DNA of 64,000 bases from Chondrinema litorale (GTDB taxonomy: Bacteria > Bacteroidota > Bacteroidia > Cytophagales > Flammeovirgaceae). Positions 17,649 to 27,465 of the stretch are shown here, in pieces (positions within the stretch are counted from its first letter, which is position 1; each line of letters starts with the position of its first letter). Location of the stretch: positions 248,001-312,000 of the forward strand of contig NZ_CP111045.1 of assembly GCF_026250525.1 (NCBI RefSeq), written 5' to 3'. Under the pieces are notes generated by a model. It had not been told where the DNA came from. It saw only the letters and a program-made list of their open reading frames with translations, and made no database searches. Made by a program: the position numbers and the translations under genes.

Positions 17649-18614
17649 TTAAAGACCCAGCTCATCCATCCGCACTTTTTCATATCTACTGTCTTCTGCC
17701 GGATACCTTAGTTGATCTTCATATTTTCCAGAGTCTTTAGCTAAAGCCCAAATTAAGCTTTCTCCTGCATGATTAGGGGTTTGTTCAAAAATAGGGTCTT
17801 TAAAAGCCTCATCGGCTGAAATGACATTCCAACCTTTTGATTTAAACATGGCGATAAGGTCATCTAAGAAAAGTGCCGCTGCAAGGTTATGATGAAGAAG
17901 TAGCGTATGGTTGATATGTCGACCAGTAAGCTTGAGCGATAAGTTTTCATAGTAGTTAGCACGTTGAAATATGTGCTCCAGATAGAAATCCTTGAAAGCT
18001 TCAATATCAGCCTGTGGGTTTTGATTTAGTCGTTTTCTTAATCGACTGTCTATATACCAGTCCGACCCATCAATTGTAACATGTCCATTTTTGTACCCAT
18101 AGTATTTCATGATTTGCCGAATACTATCTACTTCAGTTGTAGTGTTTCCTTCCTTTAAATACGGGAACCTGAATAATTTGGTGTAGTTACTAAAGGAATT
18201 AATCAGCGAGTCAGCTCTTAAAAGTTCGGTTCGAAAATCTTCAGCATTTATTTCTTCTTTGTTAAAGTTTGGATGAGAATAAGTGTGGTTAGCAATTAGG
18301 TGGCCTTTATCATTCCATGTTTCTAAAAGATGCCTTCCTTTATCAGTAGATTTTCCTTCGGTTTTAACAAAAAATACCGCCTTGATTTTTGCATCATCCA
18401 AAGCACTCAGAATCATATCATTCCATTCTTCAAACTCGTAGTTGGCACGTTTTGACAGACTGCCATCATCGAAAGTAAAGCTTATAGTTGGCTGAGCAAC
18501 TGAAATTAATGAAGTAAAAAATGCTAAGGTTAAAATTATGTATTTCATGGTACGGGTTATGAAAGGTAATAATAGTGTAATGAGAATGATAGTTTTGATT
18601 GATTTTGTTTTCAT
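17649..18614 (-). CDS. Secreted polysaccharide deacetylase (NodB-like, CE4)
   Basis: 321 codons from the first ATG. Internal Met23 (start at 18548) gives a cleaner signal peptide ending in SLISVAQ and may be the true start. NodB-homology motifs are visible: TFDDGS (~47, catalytic Asp plus metal Asp) and HTYSHPN (~108, two metal His). The domain continues to a C-terminal LLLHHN motif (~245). It should deacetylate an N-acetylated glycan in the periplasm or outside the cell; the substrate is unknown. It lies downstream of the DUF418 gene on the same strand. Confidence 0.85.
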   Translation of the reverse strand: MKTKSIKTIILITLLLPFITRTMKYIILTLAFFTSLISVAQPTISFTFDDGSLSKRANYEFEEWNDMILSALDDAKIKAVFFVKTEGKSTDKGRHLLETWNDKGHLIANHTYSHPNFNKEEINAEDFRTELLRADSLINSFSNYTKLFRFPYLKEGNTTTEVDSIRQIMKYYGYKNGHVTIDGSDWYIDSRLRKRLNQNPQADIEAFKDFYLEHIFQRANYYENLSLKLTGRHINHTLLLHHNLAAALFLDDLIAMFKSKGWNVISADEAFKDPIFEQTPNHAGESLIWALAKDSGKYEDQLRYPAEDSRYEKVRMDELGL

Positions 18615-18664
18615 TTTGATTTTTACAGTTTGAATACTTTTTTTGAACTTTTATAAGTTGACAT

Positions 18665-19984
18665 TTACATTTTGTTAAACGACTTATACGTTAACTTTCT
18701 CCAGAGAAATTCTAATGGTCCTTGTTTGTAATATCGCAACCAAATAATCGTGCAAGTGATTTGAATAGCCCAAATTGTTACAACAAAACCTAGCAGTTCA
18801 AATCTTGAAAAGCTATTGTGCAATCCAAAGCCATAGCCATAAAACAGAATTCCTAAAATGATACTTTGGAATATGTAATTGGATAAAGCCGTCCTACCTA
18901 TTTTGGTAAACACTTTAAACCTTACATTCCTTTGTAAGTACTTCTGATAAATCCCATTTAATACTAATATATACCCAACACCCAATATTTCCTTTGGAAT
19001 CGTAAACAATAATGCTTTGAAGGTGTTGAGGTTAGGAATATGGTCTTCGTATGTCCAATGGTAATAGCGCATGTAGTTTATCACCAAACCTACAACCAAG
19101 ACTAAAACAGTAATAGCCCAATAATATTTCCATACCCTATAATCAGAAAAAATACCAGCTCTGAATAATATCATCCCCAAAATCATTACTATTAAAGACG
19201 ATAGCATTAAAGATTGATAATAGAACTCCCCTTTATGAACCTTATGATTTTCATAAGAGCTTATAACACCTTGCCAATAGGTAGGTTTTGGAATCTCAAC
19301 TTCTTCTGAAAGGTTAGGTGACTTTTTAGTATATCTGTTTTCCCAGAAAGCGATTAATGTATTGTCTTTATCTGTTCTTTTAGCTTCTTCTTTATTTAAA
19401 GCCTCTGTATAATTTGAATATGTCTCCTGTCTTTTTGAAACACTCTCGTACGATTTTATAAATAAAAAGGAAGCTACAAACAAAACAATCAGCACTAGAT
19501 TTCTAATTTTCATAGAACGAAATGGAAGCAAAAACAGACCACAAATAGCATAATGATATAATATATCACCATCCCAAATAAAATAAGCGTGAATGACCCC
19601 TATAACAAACAACCATAACAACCTTCTTGCATATATGTCCATAGCTTTTAAACCATGAACTTTTTGTTGGATACGCTCCGTAAAAATCACAAAGCCAACA
19701 CCAAAAAGTAAGGCGAACATGGTGTAAAATTTGCCTTGTGTTAAAAAATACACCCAAAAGCGTGTATGGTGATCTGTAGCACTTTCATAACCATATTGCC
19801 ATGAACTCCATGGATTGGCATACACAAAGGACTCTATATTTATAAACAAAATTCCAAGAATGGCAATCCCCCTTAAAAAATCTAACGATGGTATGCGCTC
19901 TGAAACTGTTGTAGGTGTGATGATGTTGCTCATATTTTTTGTTACAAAAGGCTCATAATACTTTGGTGTCATTTGATATTTCAA
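18665..19984 (-). CDS. DUF418 (YeiB-like) polytopic membrane protein
   Basis: 439 codons; Met18 (MSNIITP) is a likely alternative start. The family signature RIPSLDFLRGIAILGILFIN follows, then about nine to ten hydrophobic helices, and a C-terminal DUF418 domain with GRTALSNYIFQSIILG and PLEFLWRKLTYKSF. The fold resembles acyltransferase-3/heparan acetyltransferase-like membrane proteins, but the biochemical function is unknown. It is probably the first gene of a unit with the polysaccharide deacetylase 50 bp downstream. Confidence 0.85.
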   Translation of the reverse strand: MKYQMTPKYYEPFVTKNMSNIITPTTVSERIPSLDFLRGIAILGILFINIESFVYANPWSSWQYGYESATDHHTRFWVYFLTQGKFYTMFALLFGVGFVIFTERIQQKVHGLKAMDIYARRLLWLFVIGVIHAYFIWDGDILYHYAICGLFLLPFRSMKIRNLVLIVLFVASFLFIKSYESVSKRQETYSNYTEALNKEEAKRTDKDNTLIAFWENRYTKKSPNLSEEVEIPKPTYWQGVISSYENHKVHKGEFYYQSLMLSSLIVMILGMILFRAGIFSDYRVWKYYWAITVLVLVVGLVINYMRYYHWTYEDHIPNLNTFKALLFTIPKEILGVGYILVLNGIYQKYLQRNVRFKVFTKIGRTALSNYIFQSIILGILFYGYGFGLHNSFSRFELLGFVVTIWAIQITCTIIWLRYYKQGPLEFLWRKLTYKSFNKM

Positions 19985-20377
19985 GATTTATTCCAGTATT
20001 TTTTAATCAATTTATGATGTGAGTTAGAATTGCATAGAACAATATAGTGTTTTATACACTGCTTGCCCAAAAATAAGCAGAGACACCCATAATCTGGATA
20101 AATATTAGATAAATTCATTGAGATTCTGATAGATGTGCAAGTGGTTTATAAAACTATGTTGAACTGAGCCGTTGCCCACTGTCTGCTATGGGCATAGTTA
20201 TGGCCAGCTTTCTACCTCTTTAAGGTATTTTGAAGTGAAGTTCTTGATTTTTACACGCGTTGACCAAAATTTCATGCCATTTTGTTAATAATTGAGCATA
20301 GTATACCCTGCCGAACCACTATCAGCATTTTCTAAAGGATATTTCACGATGTCAAGGAACGTTTCATTTAGTAAGTA

Positions 20378-21145
20378 TCACCCCGGATCTATGTGGAGCC
20401 TGACCATCATCTTACCTTTTTTACATTTAGGACATATATCTGGATCTTTTCCCGTGACCACCCTGAGTACCTCCTTTGCAGTTAGTCCTGCCAAGAGTGA
20501 CGTAAACCCCGACCTACCCATCAGTTCTGCACACATGTCCTTGAGTTTTTTATTGACTGGGGAAAGCAGCCCATAATACCGCACCTTATAAAAACCTTTT
20601 GGTAATATATGCCGCATGAACCGCGCAATAAATTCATCAGCCTCAAGTGTCATCCAACCCTGTCTACTAGATTTGCGGTAATCTTTCCATCTAAAGGTTA
20701 CTTTTCCATTTCCCATTGCTAATAGTCTGCTGTTACAGATGGCGACACGATGGGTATATTTGCCCAGATAACCCACTACAGACCTTGGGCCTGCTAGTGG
20801 CCTTTTGGCATATACATTCCAGTTCTTTTCATATATCTTCTTTTTCAAATCAACTTTGTCTATCAGATCATCAGAGAGTTTTATCTTTTCCTTTGAAAGA
20901 TACTTACAGATCCATTCCCAAAAGATACCCCTGAATACCTTGGAAAGCACTTTGACTGGCGCAAGATAATCCTTGGCATCTTTCCATTCCATTCCGTCAT
21001 CGGTGATACCCCCTGCAGGCACCAGCAGATGTACATGAGGATGGTAGGTTAACGATTGACCCCATGTATGCAATACGGACACTGCACCTGTTCTGGCACC
21101 AAGATAATCCTTGGCATGGCAGTTACATTCTTTACCGCTTGCCAC
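20378..21145 (-). CDS. IS91-like transposase, catalytic C-terminal part (frameshifted)
   Basis: 255 codons. A rolling-circle HUH-type motif is visible (HPHVHLLVPAGG, ~32), with the tyrosine pair in GYLGKYTHR (~129) and a C-terminal CPKCKKGK zinc knuckle. It belongs in the same protein as the upstream 162-codon frame: its first codons overlap that frame at 21049-21145, and the expected continuous sequence is KSSWQAV... followed by CHAKDYLGARTG. The split is most simply a frameshift mutation rather than a separate gene. Confidence 0.8.
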   Translation of the reverse strand: MASGKECNCHAKDYLGARTGAVSVLHTWGQSLTYHPHVHLLVPAGGITDDGMEWKDAKDYLAPVKVLSKVFRGIFWEWICKYLSKEKIKLSDDLIDKVDLKKKIYEKNWNVYAKRPLAGPRSVVGYLGKYTHRVAICNSRLLAMGNGKVTFRWKDYRKSSRQGWMTLEADEFIARFMRHILPKGFYKVRYYGLLSPVNKKLKDMCAELMGRSGFTSLLAGLTAKEVLRVVTGKDPDICPKCKKGKMMVRLHIDPG

Positions 21146-21537
21146 GAGGATTTCATCAACATGTCATAACACACCCGTTGATTGATATAGAACAGCTTAT
21201 GGAGACTTTGGGGAATAGTAAAGACCACATGAAAATAACTGCATGCTGGTAAATTAGCCTGGAGTTTATCCACCCATTGCAATTGCTTGGCATACTGGCA
21301 TTTGTTGCAATGCCGATTTCTGCAAGAATTATAAGCATTCCTGTGGTAGGTACAATGATCGCAACCTTCCACATGACCACCCATCGCCACTGTCCTACAA
21401 TCACGGATGGCATGATAGGCCTTTAACTGATCCGGACATAACATGTGCGAGAAAAGGAAATCTTCACCGTACCTACGGAAGATATCGGACAACTCGAGTC
21501 CTTGTCGCCTGTTCACATTTTCTGATACAGTGCTCAT
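21049..21537 (-). CDS. IS91-like transposase, zinc-binding N-terminal part (frameshifted)
   Basis: 162 codons. The N-terminal zinc-binding domain is clear (CDHCTYHRNAYNSCRNRHCNK, cysteines ~60-90), followed by CQYAKQLQWVDK and FHVVFTIPQSLHKLF, both standard for IS91 transposases. The last ~20 codons after the frameshift are meaningless. The start overlaps the recombinase stop (ATGA). Confidence 0.8.
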   Translation of the reverse strand: MSTVSENVNRRQGLELSDIFRRYGEDFLFSHMLCPDQLKAYHAIRDCRTVAMGGHVEGCDHCTYHRNAYNSCRNRHCNKCQYAKQLQWVDKLQANLPACSYFHVVFTIPQSLHKLFYINQRVCYDMLMKSSWQAVKNVTAMPRIILVPEQVQCPYCIHGVNR

Positions 21538-22226
21538 AGCTCATCAAATGGACTTTTTACCCTACTATCCGTCATGGTTACATGTAGGTATACCATGGTG
21601 GTCTTTAAAGACTTATGCCCCAGTAATTGCTGTAATATCTTCAGGTTGGTGCCTTGTTCTAACATGTGTGTGGCAAAGGTATGACGAAGGATATGGGTTC
21701 CGATTTCTTTTTCGATTCCCGCACGTCTAGCAGCTCTTTTTAATATCTTCCTCACTGAACTAGCTGAATATTTCAAACCTGGCCTACCCATCCCCTCGAA
21801 AAGGTATTTGGTCGGTTTGGGATAAGCATGGCGGTAATACTCACGTAACAACTCAAGGGTCTTTTTCGATAATATAGTCTCTCTATCTTTGTTTCCCTTG
21901 CCCTGCCTTACTCGTATTACCATGCGGTCGGCATCTATGTCAGTTGGGTATAATGATAGGAGTTCGCTCATCCTTATCCCACTGGAATAGAGTACTGCCA
22001 CTAGTGCCCTGTGTTTAGGATTGCTTATCATAGACAACAAACGCTTCACTTCTTCCCTTGATAATATTACTGGGAGCATCCGCGCTCTTCGAGGTCTATG
22101 TAAACGTAGGCCATCTTCCCAGTTTTCTCCGAGTACATCGCGTCTCAATATGCGTAGGGCACTTATTGTTTGGGAAACCCCGTTTGATTGATAAATGAAC
22201 TGGAAAGACCTTGCTTTTCTTTGCAA
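21534..22226 (-). CDS. Tyrosine recombinase of the IS91-like element (N terminus out of frame)
   Basis: 230 codons. The catalytic set is present: Arg in SSGIRMSELL (~90), HILRHTFATH (~182), LGHKSLKTT (~205) and Tyr in MVYLHV (~213). The SAM-like core-binding domain lies just upstream (22200-22400) in another frame (SPLRERFIQELTYRSYSPHT, then GLSSSFINQ), so there is a frameshift near 22190. There is no in-frame ATG for that part either; the ATG at an A8 run is out of frame. It lacks the extra helix segment of integron integrases and is not IntI. Such recombinases accompany some IS91-group elements. Confidence 0.8.
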   Translation of the reverse strand: MQRKARSFQFIYQSNGVSQTISALRILRRDVLGENWEDGLRLHRPRRARMLPVILSREEVKRLLSMISNPKHRALVAVLYSSGIRMSELLSLYPTDIDADRMVIRVRQGKGNKDRETILSKKTLELLREYYRHAYPKPTKYLFEGMGRPGLKYSASSVRKILKRAARRAGIEKEIGTHILRHTFATHMLEQGTNLKILQQLLGHKSLKTTMVYLHVTMTDSRVKSPFDEL

Positions 22227-22476
22227 TGATACAGATAATGTTTGATCTCCTCTAGGTTCAATAGCTCGGGTGATCTATTGTAGAACCCACCAATCTTGGT
22301 GAGCATACACTGATAGGTATAGATGGTATGTGGACTATAACTACGATAGGTGAGTTCTTGGATGAACCTTTCTCTTAAGGGACTGACTTTTTTTTCATGA
22401 TGATTACTTTAAGTTAAAAACTCAATTTAATCATTATTGGAATCCCACCGACTGCAAGGAGGTTTAGTTCAACATT

Positions 22477-22886
22477 TGTGTAACGCCCACATGCGCGTTA
22501 TTTCTCTTATCTCAAACATCCAAATTATCCAGTGGACTCGCAATGCCATCTACACCTTTTTTAGTAATATTGTCAATTTCTATCAGGCTAAAAATTACTT
22601 TTCCTTTCAAACCAACTCCAACACAAAACTTTCAGGCACTATTACCATCAGTTTATTAAATGCAATTGTTGATTTTAACGCATCTTTTTGTGTGTCTTTG
22701 TTGATTTTCATAAATACATTTCCAGGGAGAATAAAACCTGCTATTTGGGTCTAATTACAAATCCGCTATAGAGACAAAAAGATAGTATTTACTTGGGAAT
22801 TACATATATCCCTATATATTTTTTTCATCAAACTAACTTAAGCTACCATTTTTAGGCTATTTTGCTTCTCGATTGTTTGACTAAAC
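22477..22886. repeat. Dispersed repeat, long copy (also at 55086-55340)
   Basis: Two blocks, 22477-22593 and 22781-22886, are closely similar to 55086-55202 and 55233-55340, including the strings AATTATCCAGTGGACTC and GGCTATTTTGCTTCTCGATT. This copy has ~150 bp more between the blocks. On the minus strand both copies share a short open stretch ending ...FSLIEIDNITKKGVDGIASP LDNLDV-stop, which looks like the decayed C terminus of a protein I cannot identify. No transposase is seen. Confidence 0.7.
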
Positions 22887-23452
22887 TTTATCTTTTTCTT
22901 TACAAGAAATTGATTATCAGTAATATGACTTGTATTTATTCAAATCCCTCCGGCTCTATAACCCAAATGCAAAAAATCAAATTTGAGTTTAAACAACTGA
23001 GCAAGTTGTATAAAAAAGCACATAATGTGCCTTTATGTAAAATGTACCCTTATATTGCCGTAAGTCAAGCATTCCTGATAATCTTTTTTTGTCATATGCT
23101 CAGTTAATGGTAACCAAGTGATTTCTAATAAGAGTTCAGAAGAATAATAATCAATTCTGACAAAAGAATTTTTAAAAACACAAATACTTAAATTTGACAT
23201 GGCTAAATGGTATACGATATTGCCGTTTTAGTTATTAAACTTGGCAGTCTATTAAAAATAGGAATAAGAATGGAGTCAAAGCAGAACTCCGATTATTATG
23301 CAACAGTCCTTTTATAGATTTTCTATTTGAAAGTTTCCTTAACAAGATAGAGTGTCTTTCAAGTTATATTTGAATAATTAAAAAGAAAAACAAAAAACAG
23401 TTACTCAAAGAGACAACTGTTTTCCCTTTACAAATACAAATAATCAACAAAC
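22887..23452. other. Non-coding stretch with one copy of the 46-bp dispersed repeat
   Basis: AT-rich, with only short spurious frames. It contains repeat copy 23020-23068. Nothing else is recognisable before the T9SS fragment. Confidence 0.6.
23020..23068. repeat. 46-bp dispersed repeat, copy 1
   Basis: Contains GTGCCTTTATGTAAAATGTA followed by CCCTTATATTGCCGTAAGTC. It is nearly the consensus of a family found at 29595, 30713, 32643, 42411/43656 and 49415, all in the same orientation. Confidence 0.75.
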
Positions 23453-24676
23453 CTAATTTTTTACAACTTTAATAGTTGATGACTGATCGATTGTAGACAC
23501 TTTCACAAAATAAATACCTGATTGAAGGCTCGCTACATCGATTGTATATTTTGTATTTAAAGCATCACTTGCATGCTGCTTTTTCATTGCTATCTTTCCT
23601 TCGGCATTAATAATGGATATATTTATTTTTGTACCTACAGCATTATTTACTGAAAGCTGTAATTTATCTTGAAGTGTATTAGGAAAGGCTATTACAGATA
23701 ACTCATCTTGCCTTTCTATTCTAACCTTTACTACTCTTGAATAGAATATGGAGTTGTCTTTATCAATCTGCTTGAGTCTGTAATAGTATAATCCATTTAA
23801 GTTCTCATCTACAAATGAATAAGAAGTATTTGTTTGTGTATTTTGATTTCCTTTTACAAAACCAATTGATTCAAAGTTGTATCCATCCCCACTTCGTTGA
23901 ATTTCAAAACCCTTATTGTTTGTCTCTGAAGCAGTTTGCCAAGAAAGAAGGGCATTTTTTTGGTTTTTAACGGTAGCATTAAAGCTGATTAGTTGTACAG
24001 GTAGTAATTCATTTTGCTCATGTAAATACATAGATGAAAAGCTTGGTACTGTGAATTCCACATAATGCCTTTCCGTTTTAAAACCATTCGATTGAGCTTG
24101 AGACGTTAAAAATGTCTCATTAGCTGTACCTGGGGCATCTCCATCATATTTGGCAATGGTATATTCCATGGTATTCTCCTGTGAAGTATTTGTAGAATTC
24201 GTTTCTGCTACTTGATAGCTAGTTTCATCATTAATTAATACATCATAATTACTACCACTTCTTTTTCTTTTTAAAGTAGTTCGTTCATTTTCGGTAAAAT
24301 ATAACCTCACCTTAGCTGCTTGTCCATTAAACTGAGGTGTAATTTTATAATTACGTTGCATATAATGTTCTCCATTATGACTTTTAACATCATCATCTAT
24401 TCGTACTTCGGCAGTAATTACACCTAAGTTATTGCCTAAATCATTGATGCTGGCAATCATGTTTCCTTCTTCATCTAGAATATGATAAAAGGCATTAAAC
24501 CCATTTAAAATGCATGTCCCCTGTTTACCCGCATTAGCTAATTCCTCAGGAGTAAAGGTTGGGGTAGTTACTATTATCGATTTACTGCATCCATATTGAG
24601 ATATTACATCAATTTGAACTGTTGAGTTATTATCAATTAGAAATATAGAATCATTTGAGTAAGCATGTTCAGGCAT
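23453..24676 (-). CDS. N-terminally truncated T9SS-sorted surface protein
   Basis: 407 codons from the first ATG, but the frame stays open upstream to ~24760 (..GTNKTQVYVQAIGGGGNYQY), with no signal peptide or start, so the 5' end has been lost. Recognisable parts: an Ig-like segment, an Fn3-like stretch after the landmark PVQLISFNATVKNQKNALLS, the common NKGFEIQRSGDGYNFESIGF motif, and a C-terminal type A sorting domain (SVIAFPNTLQDKLQLSV, IDVASLQSGIYFVKV). It is very probably a non-functional remnant of a large adhesin or enzyme. The break lies near a short unrelated plus-strand remnant at 24740-24940. Confidence 0.7.
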   Translation of the reverse strand: MPEHAYSNDSIFLIDNNSTVQIDVISQYGCSKSIIVTTPTFTPEELANAGKQGTCILNGFNAFYHILDEEGNMIASINDLGNNLGVITAEVRIDDDVKSHNGEHYMQRNYKITPQFNGQAAKVRLYFTENERTTLKRKRSGSNYDVLINDETSYQVAETNSTNTSQENTMEYTIAKYDGDAPGTANETFLTSQAQSNGFKTERHYVEFTVPSFSSMYLHEQNELLPVQLISFNATVKNQKNALLSWQTASETNNKGFEIQRSGDGYNFESIGFVKGNQNTQTNTSYSFVDENLNGLYYYRLKQIDKDNSIFYSRVVKVRIERQDELSVIAFPNTLQDKLQLSVNNAVGTKINISIINAEGKIAMKKQHASDALNTKYTIDVASLQSGIYFVKVSTIDQSSTIKVVKN

Positions 24677-24759
24677 ATTTGAAAGCTTGTATTGGTAATT
24701 TCCACCACCACCAATAGCTTGTACATAAACCTGTGTTTTATTGGTGCCAATCGGCTGCC

Positions 24760-25955
24760 TTACACTTGAGACGGCTTTCCCGTAATGGAGAGCATAGTAT
24801 CAAGAAAATACTGAAAGAGTTGTGCCAAGAAGGAGCTGAACTGTCTAATTCAGCAGTTTTTAGGATTGTGAAAAAACTCTCATTGCAAAACGATAATGAA
24901 GTTGTAGAAGAGGGTATTTATCTGAATTATAGTAATTGTTAAGTGAATAGATTGAAGAACATAAAAAGGTAAATGTATGGTAGAGCCAGCTTTAATTCCG
25001 ACAATTTACTCAAAATACGAGTTTTGAACTCCTCTTGAAATGATACCACTAAAAGTGAGGATGATCCGGATCATTCCATTTTAACTGGCGCTATTTGATC
25101 CTAAATAGCCAAGTAGCATCTCCAAAATCAGTTTTCTGTCGAATAACAGCTCCATTTTTACCTCAATATCATCTTTTGCAATTTTCATTATGATTTTATT
25201 TAAAGTTATTTTGTGTGAAATTATTCTTATAAAATGTTAATTTGCTATTTCGATATTAACTAACTTAAGCATGTTGTATTTTTTATGAACTTATATGGCG
25301 ACTAAGAAATATTTCTTAAAGTGATAATGAATACTATACAATCATACTATCTTAGGAACATCATCCAACATTTTTTTAGTAACGTACATCGCAGAAACTT
25401 GGGAATAAATAGTTTTCTATCTAGGAATTAAGATCTTTGATATGCCAAGAAAAAAAACTTCTTCGAGAAGTATAATTAACAGTTGTTATTAGTAGGTGTA
25501 ACTATTTCTCTCCTTTTATTAGTCTTAGAAAATGATATATCAGTAATGAGATGTTTGAAAATAACATTCATGTAAAATGCCTACTCTGAATGACCCAATA
25601 AAAGTCTTTGAATATCTAACATACTTGTCAATTGTAAGTTTTTTTGAATGTAATCTATTATGACATCTTACAAAATCCCCATTACAATTCCTAACCCACT
25701 GGTGACATACAATACAAATAGCAATAATATGCTACTATCAGTTCCTGTATTAAGAGTTATAAATGGCACTAAGTATAAAAAAAGTTTTTACTATCATATT
25801 GCAATTCCTATTTTTTCATTTTAAATAATCACCTAACCTTGTTTGTAAGGTGTTTGCAAAATCAATATTCTTGGTTTTTTTATAAATTTTAAATATTTGA
25901 TAATGATGATGTTTAAATAGCTCTTTGCTCTTGATGTTTTCTTCTTAGTTTTTGT
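24760..25955. other. Gene-poor, AT-rich stretch
   Basis: No convincing gene. The plus strand 24760-24942 has an open stretch with a helix-turn-helix-like look (SIKKILKELCQEGAELSNSA), possibly a transposase remnant. The minus strand 25081-25188 reads a 35-residue frame starting MKIAKDDIEVKMELLF, too short to assign. The remainder shows nothing. Confidence 0.5.
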
Positions 25956-26141
25956 TTAGTAGGTCTGTAATTCGGCAAAAAGCAATTCAAGTTCTTCTCT
26001 AGTTTTATTAAGTTTAGCAGAAAGTTTATCTAGCATACACTCTCTTTGCCCATCCATAAAGTCGAAATCCTTATCACATAAAATAGGAAATCTCCTTTTA
26101 AGCATAACCTTTTGTTCTCTCCAACTTCTTAATATTCTCAT
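25956..26141 (-). CDS. Small CsbD/YjbJ-like stress protein
   Basis: 61 residues. The pattern W.EQK..LKRRFP.L.D.D..F..GQ...ML..L..KLNKTREEL matches the small CsbD-like proteins of Bacteroidota (recollection), which have the same ~60-residue length and a helical fold ending in a KTREE[LF] motif. These are general stress proteins of unknown mechanism. It stands alone in a gene-poor region; the assignment is moderate. Confidence 0.55.
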   Translation of the reverse strand: MRILRSWREQKVMLKRRFPILCDKDFDFMDGQRECMLDKLSAKLNKTREELELLFAELQTY

Positions 26142-26959
26142 ATAAATTTGTTACAAATAATGTCTTATTAAAACCTAATATTGATTCTATAGAGTTTTTT
26201 TTATTCATTCCTGAAATCAATTAAAACTCTATAAAACCCAAGAAAACTTGTGTTCAATAAAGATCGGTATTTTACTAATAGAATATGTTACATATTAAAT
26301 TAAACAAATTACATGCTTCACACTTTGTAAATAATAATTATTGTTGTTAGCTTTCAGCATTAATATTTCTATTCGAAATACCTTTCTTAATTCTACAAAT
26401 ATTAAACAGGTTTTATTTCTTGTAACATTTACTTAATCATGTATCATATGACACAAATGTTTATGCTTTTTTAAGCAAAAAATTTTAAAATTGATATAAA
26501 ACACCAAATTTTATTTGGATAAAATCAAACATTTGATATATCCTTCCAGGTAATGACTGCATAGTTAAATCATTGCTATGGAAAATTAGAAATAGAGGAA
26601 TAATACAAATATTACTTTTTTTATGTAAAGCATTATCCATTAAAATTCTCAACCTTTGGGCATGTGTTAAAAACTTAACTCATGATAAATATAGATTGAC
26701 TGGAATGCTAATTTCTAAAACTTCTGGCTAGTGATACCTACTAGCTATTTATAAAAAAAAGCCTGATTTTTCTAATCAAGCTTTTTTTTATAAATAGCTT
26801 ATTGGAAACACATTGTTTGGAATTGACAAAATTTCAAATATCTCTCTCTTATGAAATTTTCTTTTTAAAAAAAGATTATAACTGCGAAAAACAGTCTCTT
26901 TAATCTAATAGAAAACTAGTGCATAGTGACTTATGAAGAATTTTTTTCTAAGAAAGAAA
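26142..26959. other. Non-coding stretch with a long palindrome
   Basis: AT-rich and without plausible genes. The only structure noticed is the palindrome at 26743-26799. Confidence 0.55.
26743..26799. terminator. Long palindrome, candidate bidirectional terminator
   Basis: Left arm AGCTATTTATAAAAAAAAGC is matched exactly by the right arm. The inner part continues as TGATT/AATCA after one mismatch, with a TTTCT loop. A/T tracts on both sides of the GC step would allow termination in both directions. No well-supported gene abuts it, so a mobile-element origin is also possible. Confidence 0.55.
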
Positions 26960-27232
26960 TCACTTTTCTATAACAAAAATAAATATTTCGAATACTGTTA
27001 AAATAAATGAAATGTAAACTGTATCTAATTTAAAAAGCTGATGATAGAAATTATGGTATAATTTACCAATGAAACCTAAAGGATATGAATCGTAATAAGC
27101 ATAACTATATTTTTTTATTTTTCTGTATCGTAAAACACCTCTGGTAATACACACTAACAAAATATTCGCTAAAAAAAAACTTAGTGTTATTTGTACCATT
27201 ATCAACATTGTTTTTAAAAATAAAACTATCAT
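26960..27232 (-). CDS. Possible small membrane protein
   Basis: 90 codons with two hydrophobic segments: residues 1-30 (MIVLFLKTMLIMVQITLSFF then LANILLVCIT) and 73-88 (YISFILTVFEIFIFVIE), and a basic, Tyr-rich middle. I do not recognise it. Base composition and the lack of a family make this a tentative gene. Confidence 0.4.
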   Translation of the reverse strand: MIVLFLKTMLIMVQITLSFFLANILLVCITRGVLRYRKIKKYSYAYYDSYPLGFIGKLYHNFYHQLFKLDTVYISFILTVFEIFIFVIEK

Positions 27233-27465
27233 TCTATTTAATTATCTAACATTTTGATAACTAAAATAGACAGCATTAATGCTTATATAAAATGGTAAAT
27301 AATTTAAGAATAGCTCATTTTGATGAATTTCATTTAAAATTCTGTATAGTAAAAATATACATCAACAAAATTTGTTGATTGCTACAATTTCACAAAAATT
27401 ATTACAAATTTTTTCTATAAAGTAATCAACCTAAAACAATAGATTGTTTAATAAACACTCATTAT

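Larger units (their letters stand above)
20160..22430 (-). mobile_element. Degraded IS91-like element with accessory tyrosine recombinase
   Basis: The order on the minus strand is tyrosine recombinase, then IS91-type transposase in two frames. The recombinase stop and the transposase start overlap by 4 bp. Both genes contain frameshifts, so the element is probably inactive. Boundaries are approximate: IS91 ends lack inverted repeats and target duplications. 19985-20377 holds no gene; 20160-20377 is taken here as the non-coding replication-terminator end. Confidence 0.7.

Noticed and set aside
20160..20260. GTTGCCC...GGGCATAGTTATGGCC looked like another attC site
   Set aside because: It is isolated next to the IS91-like end and not between cassette genes; more likely part of the element terminus.
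21534..22226. Tyrosine recombinase considered as the integron integrase
   Set aside because: It is 27 kb from the array, coupled to an IS91-type transposase, reads in the wrong relation to the cassettes, and shows no extra integron-specific segment.
22437..22754. Open frame of 105 codons over the dispersed repeat on the plus strand
   Set aside because: Shadow frame over the repeat; no start context, and the conserved part reads better on the minus strand.
22862..23107. Open frame of 81 codons containing the 46-bp repeat
   Set aside because: It spans two different repeats and has no protein-like pattern.
24733..24942. 69-codon plus-strand frame as a real gene
   Set aside because: No start context, no known family, and lies at the break of the truncated T9SS gene; kept only as a possible relic.
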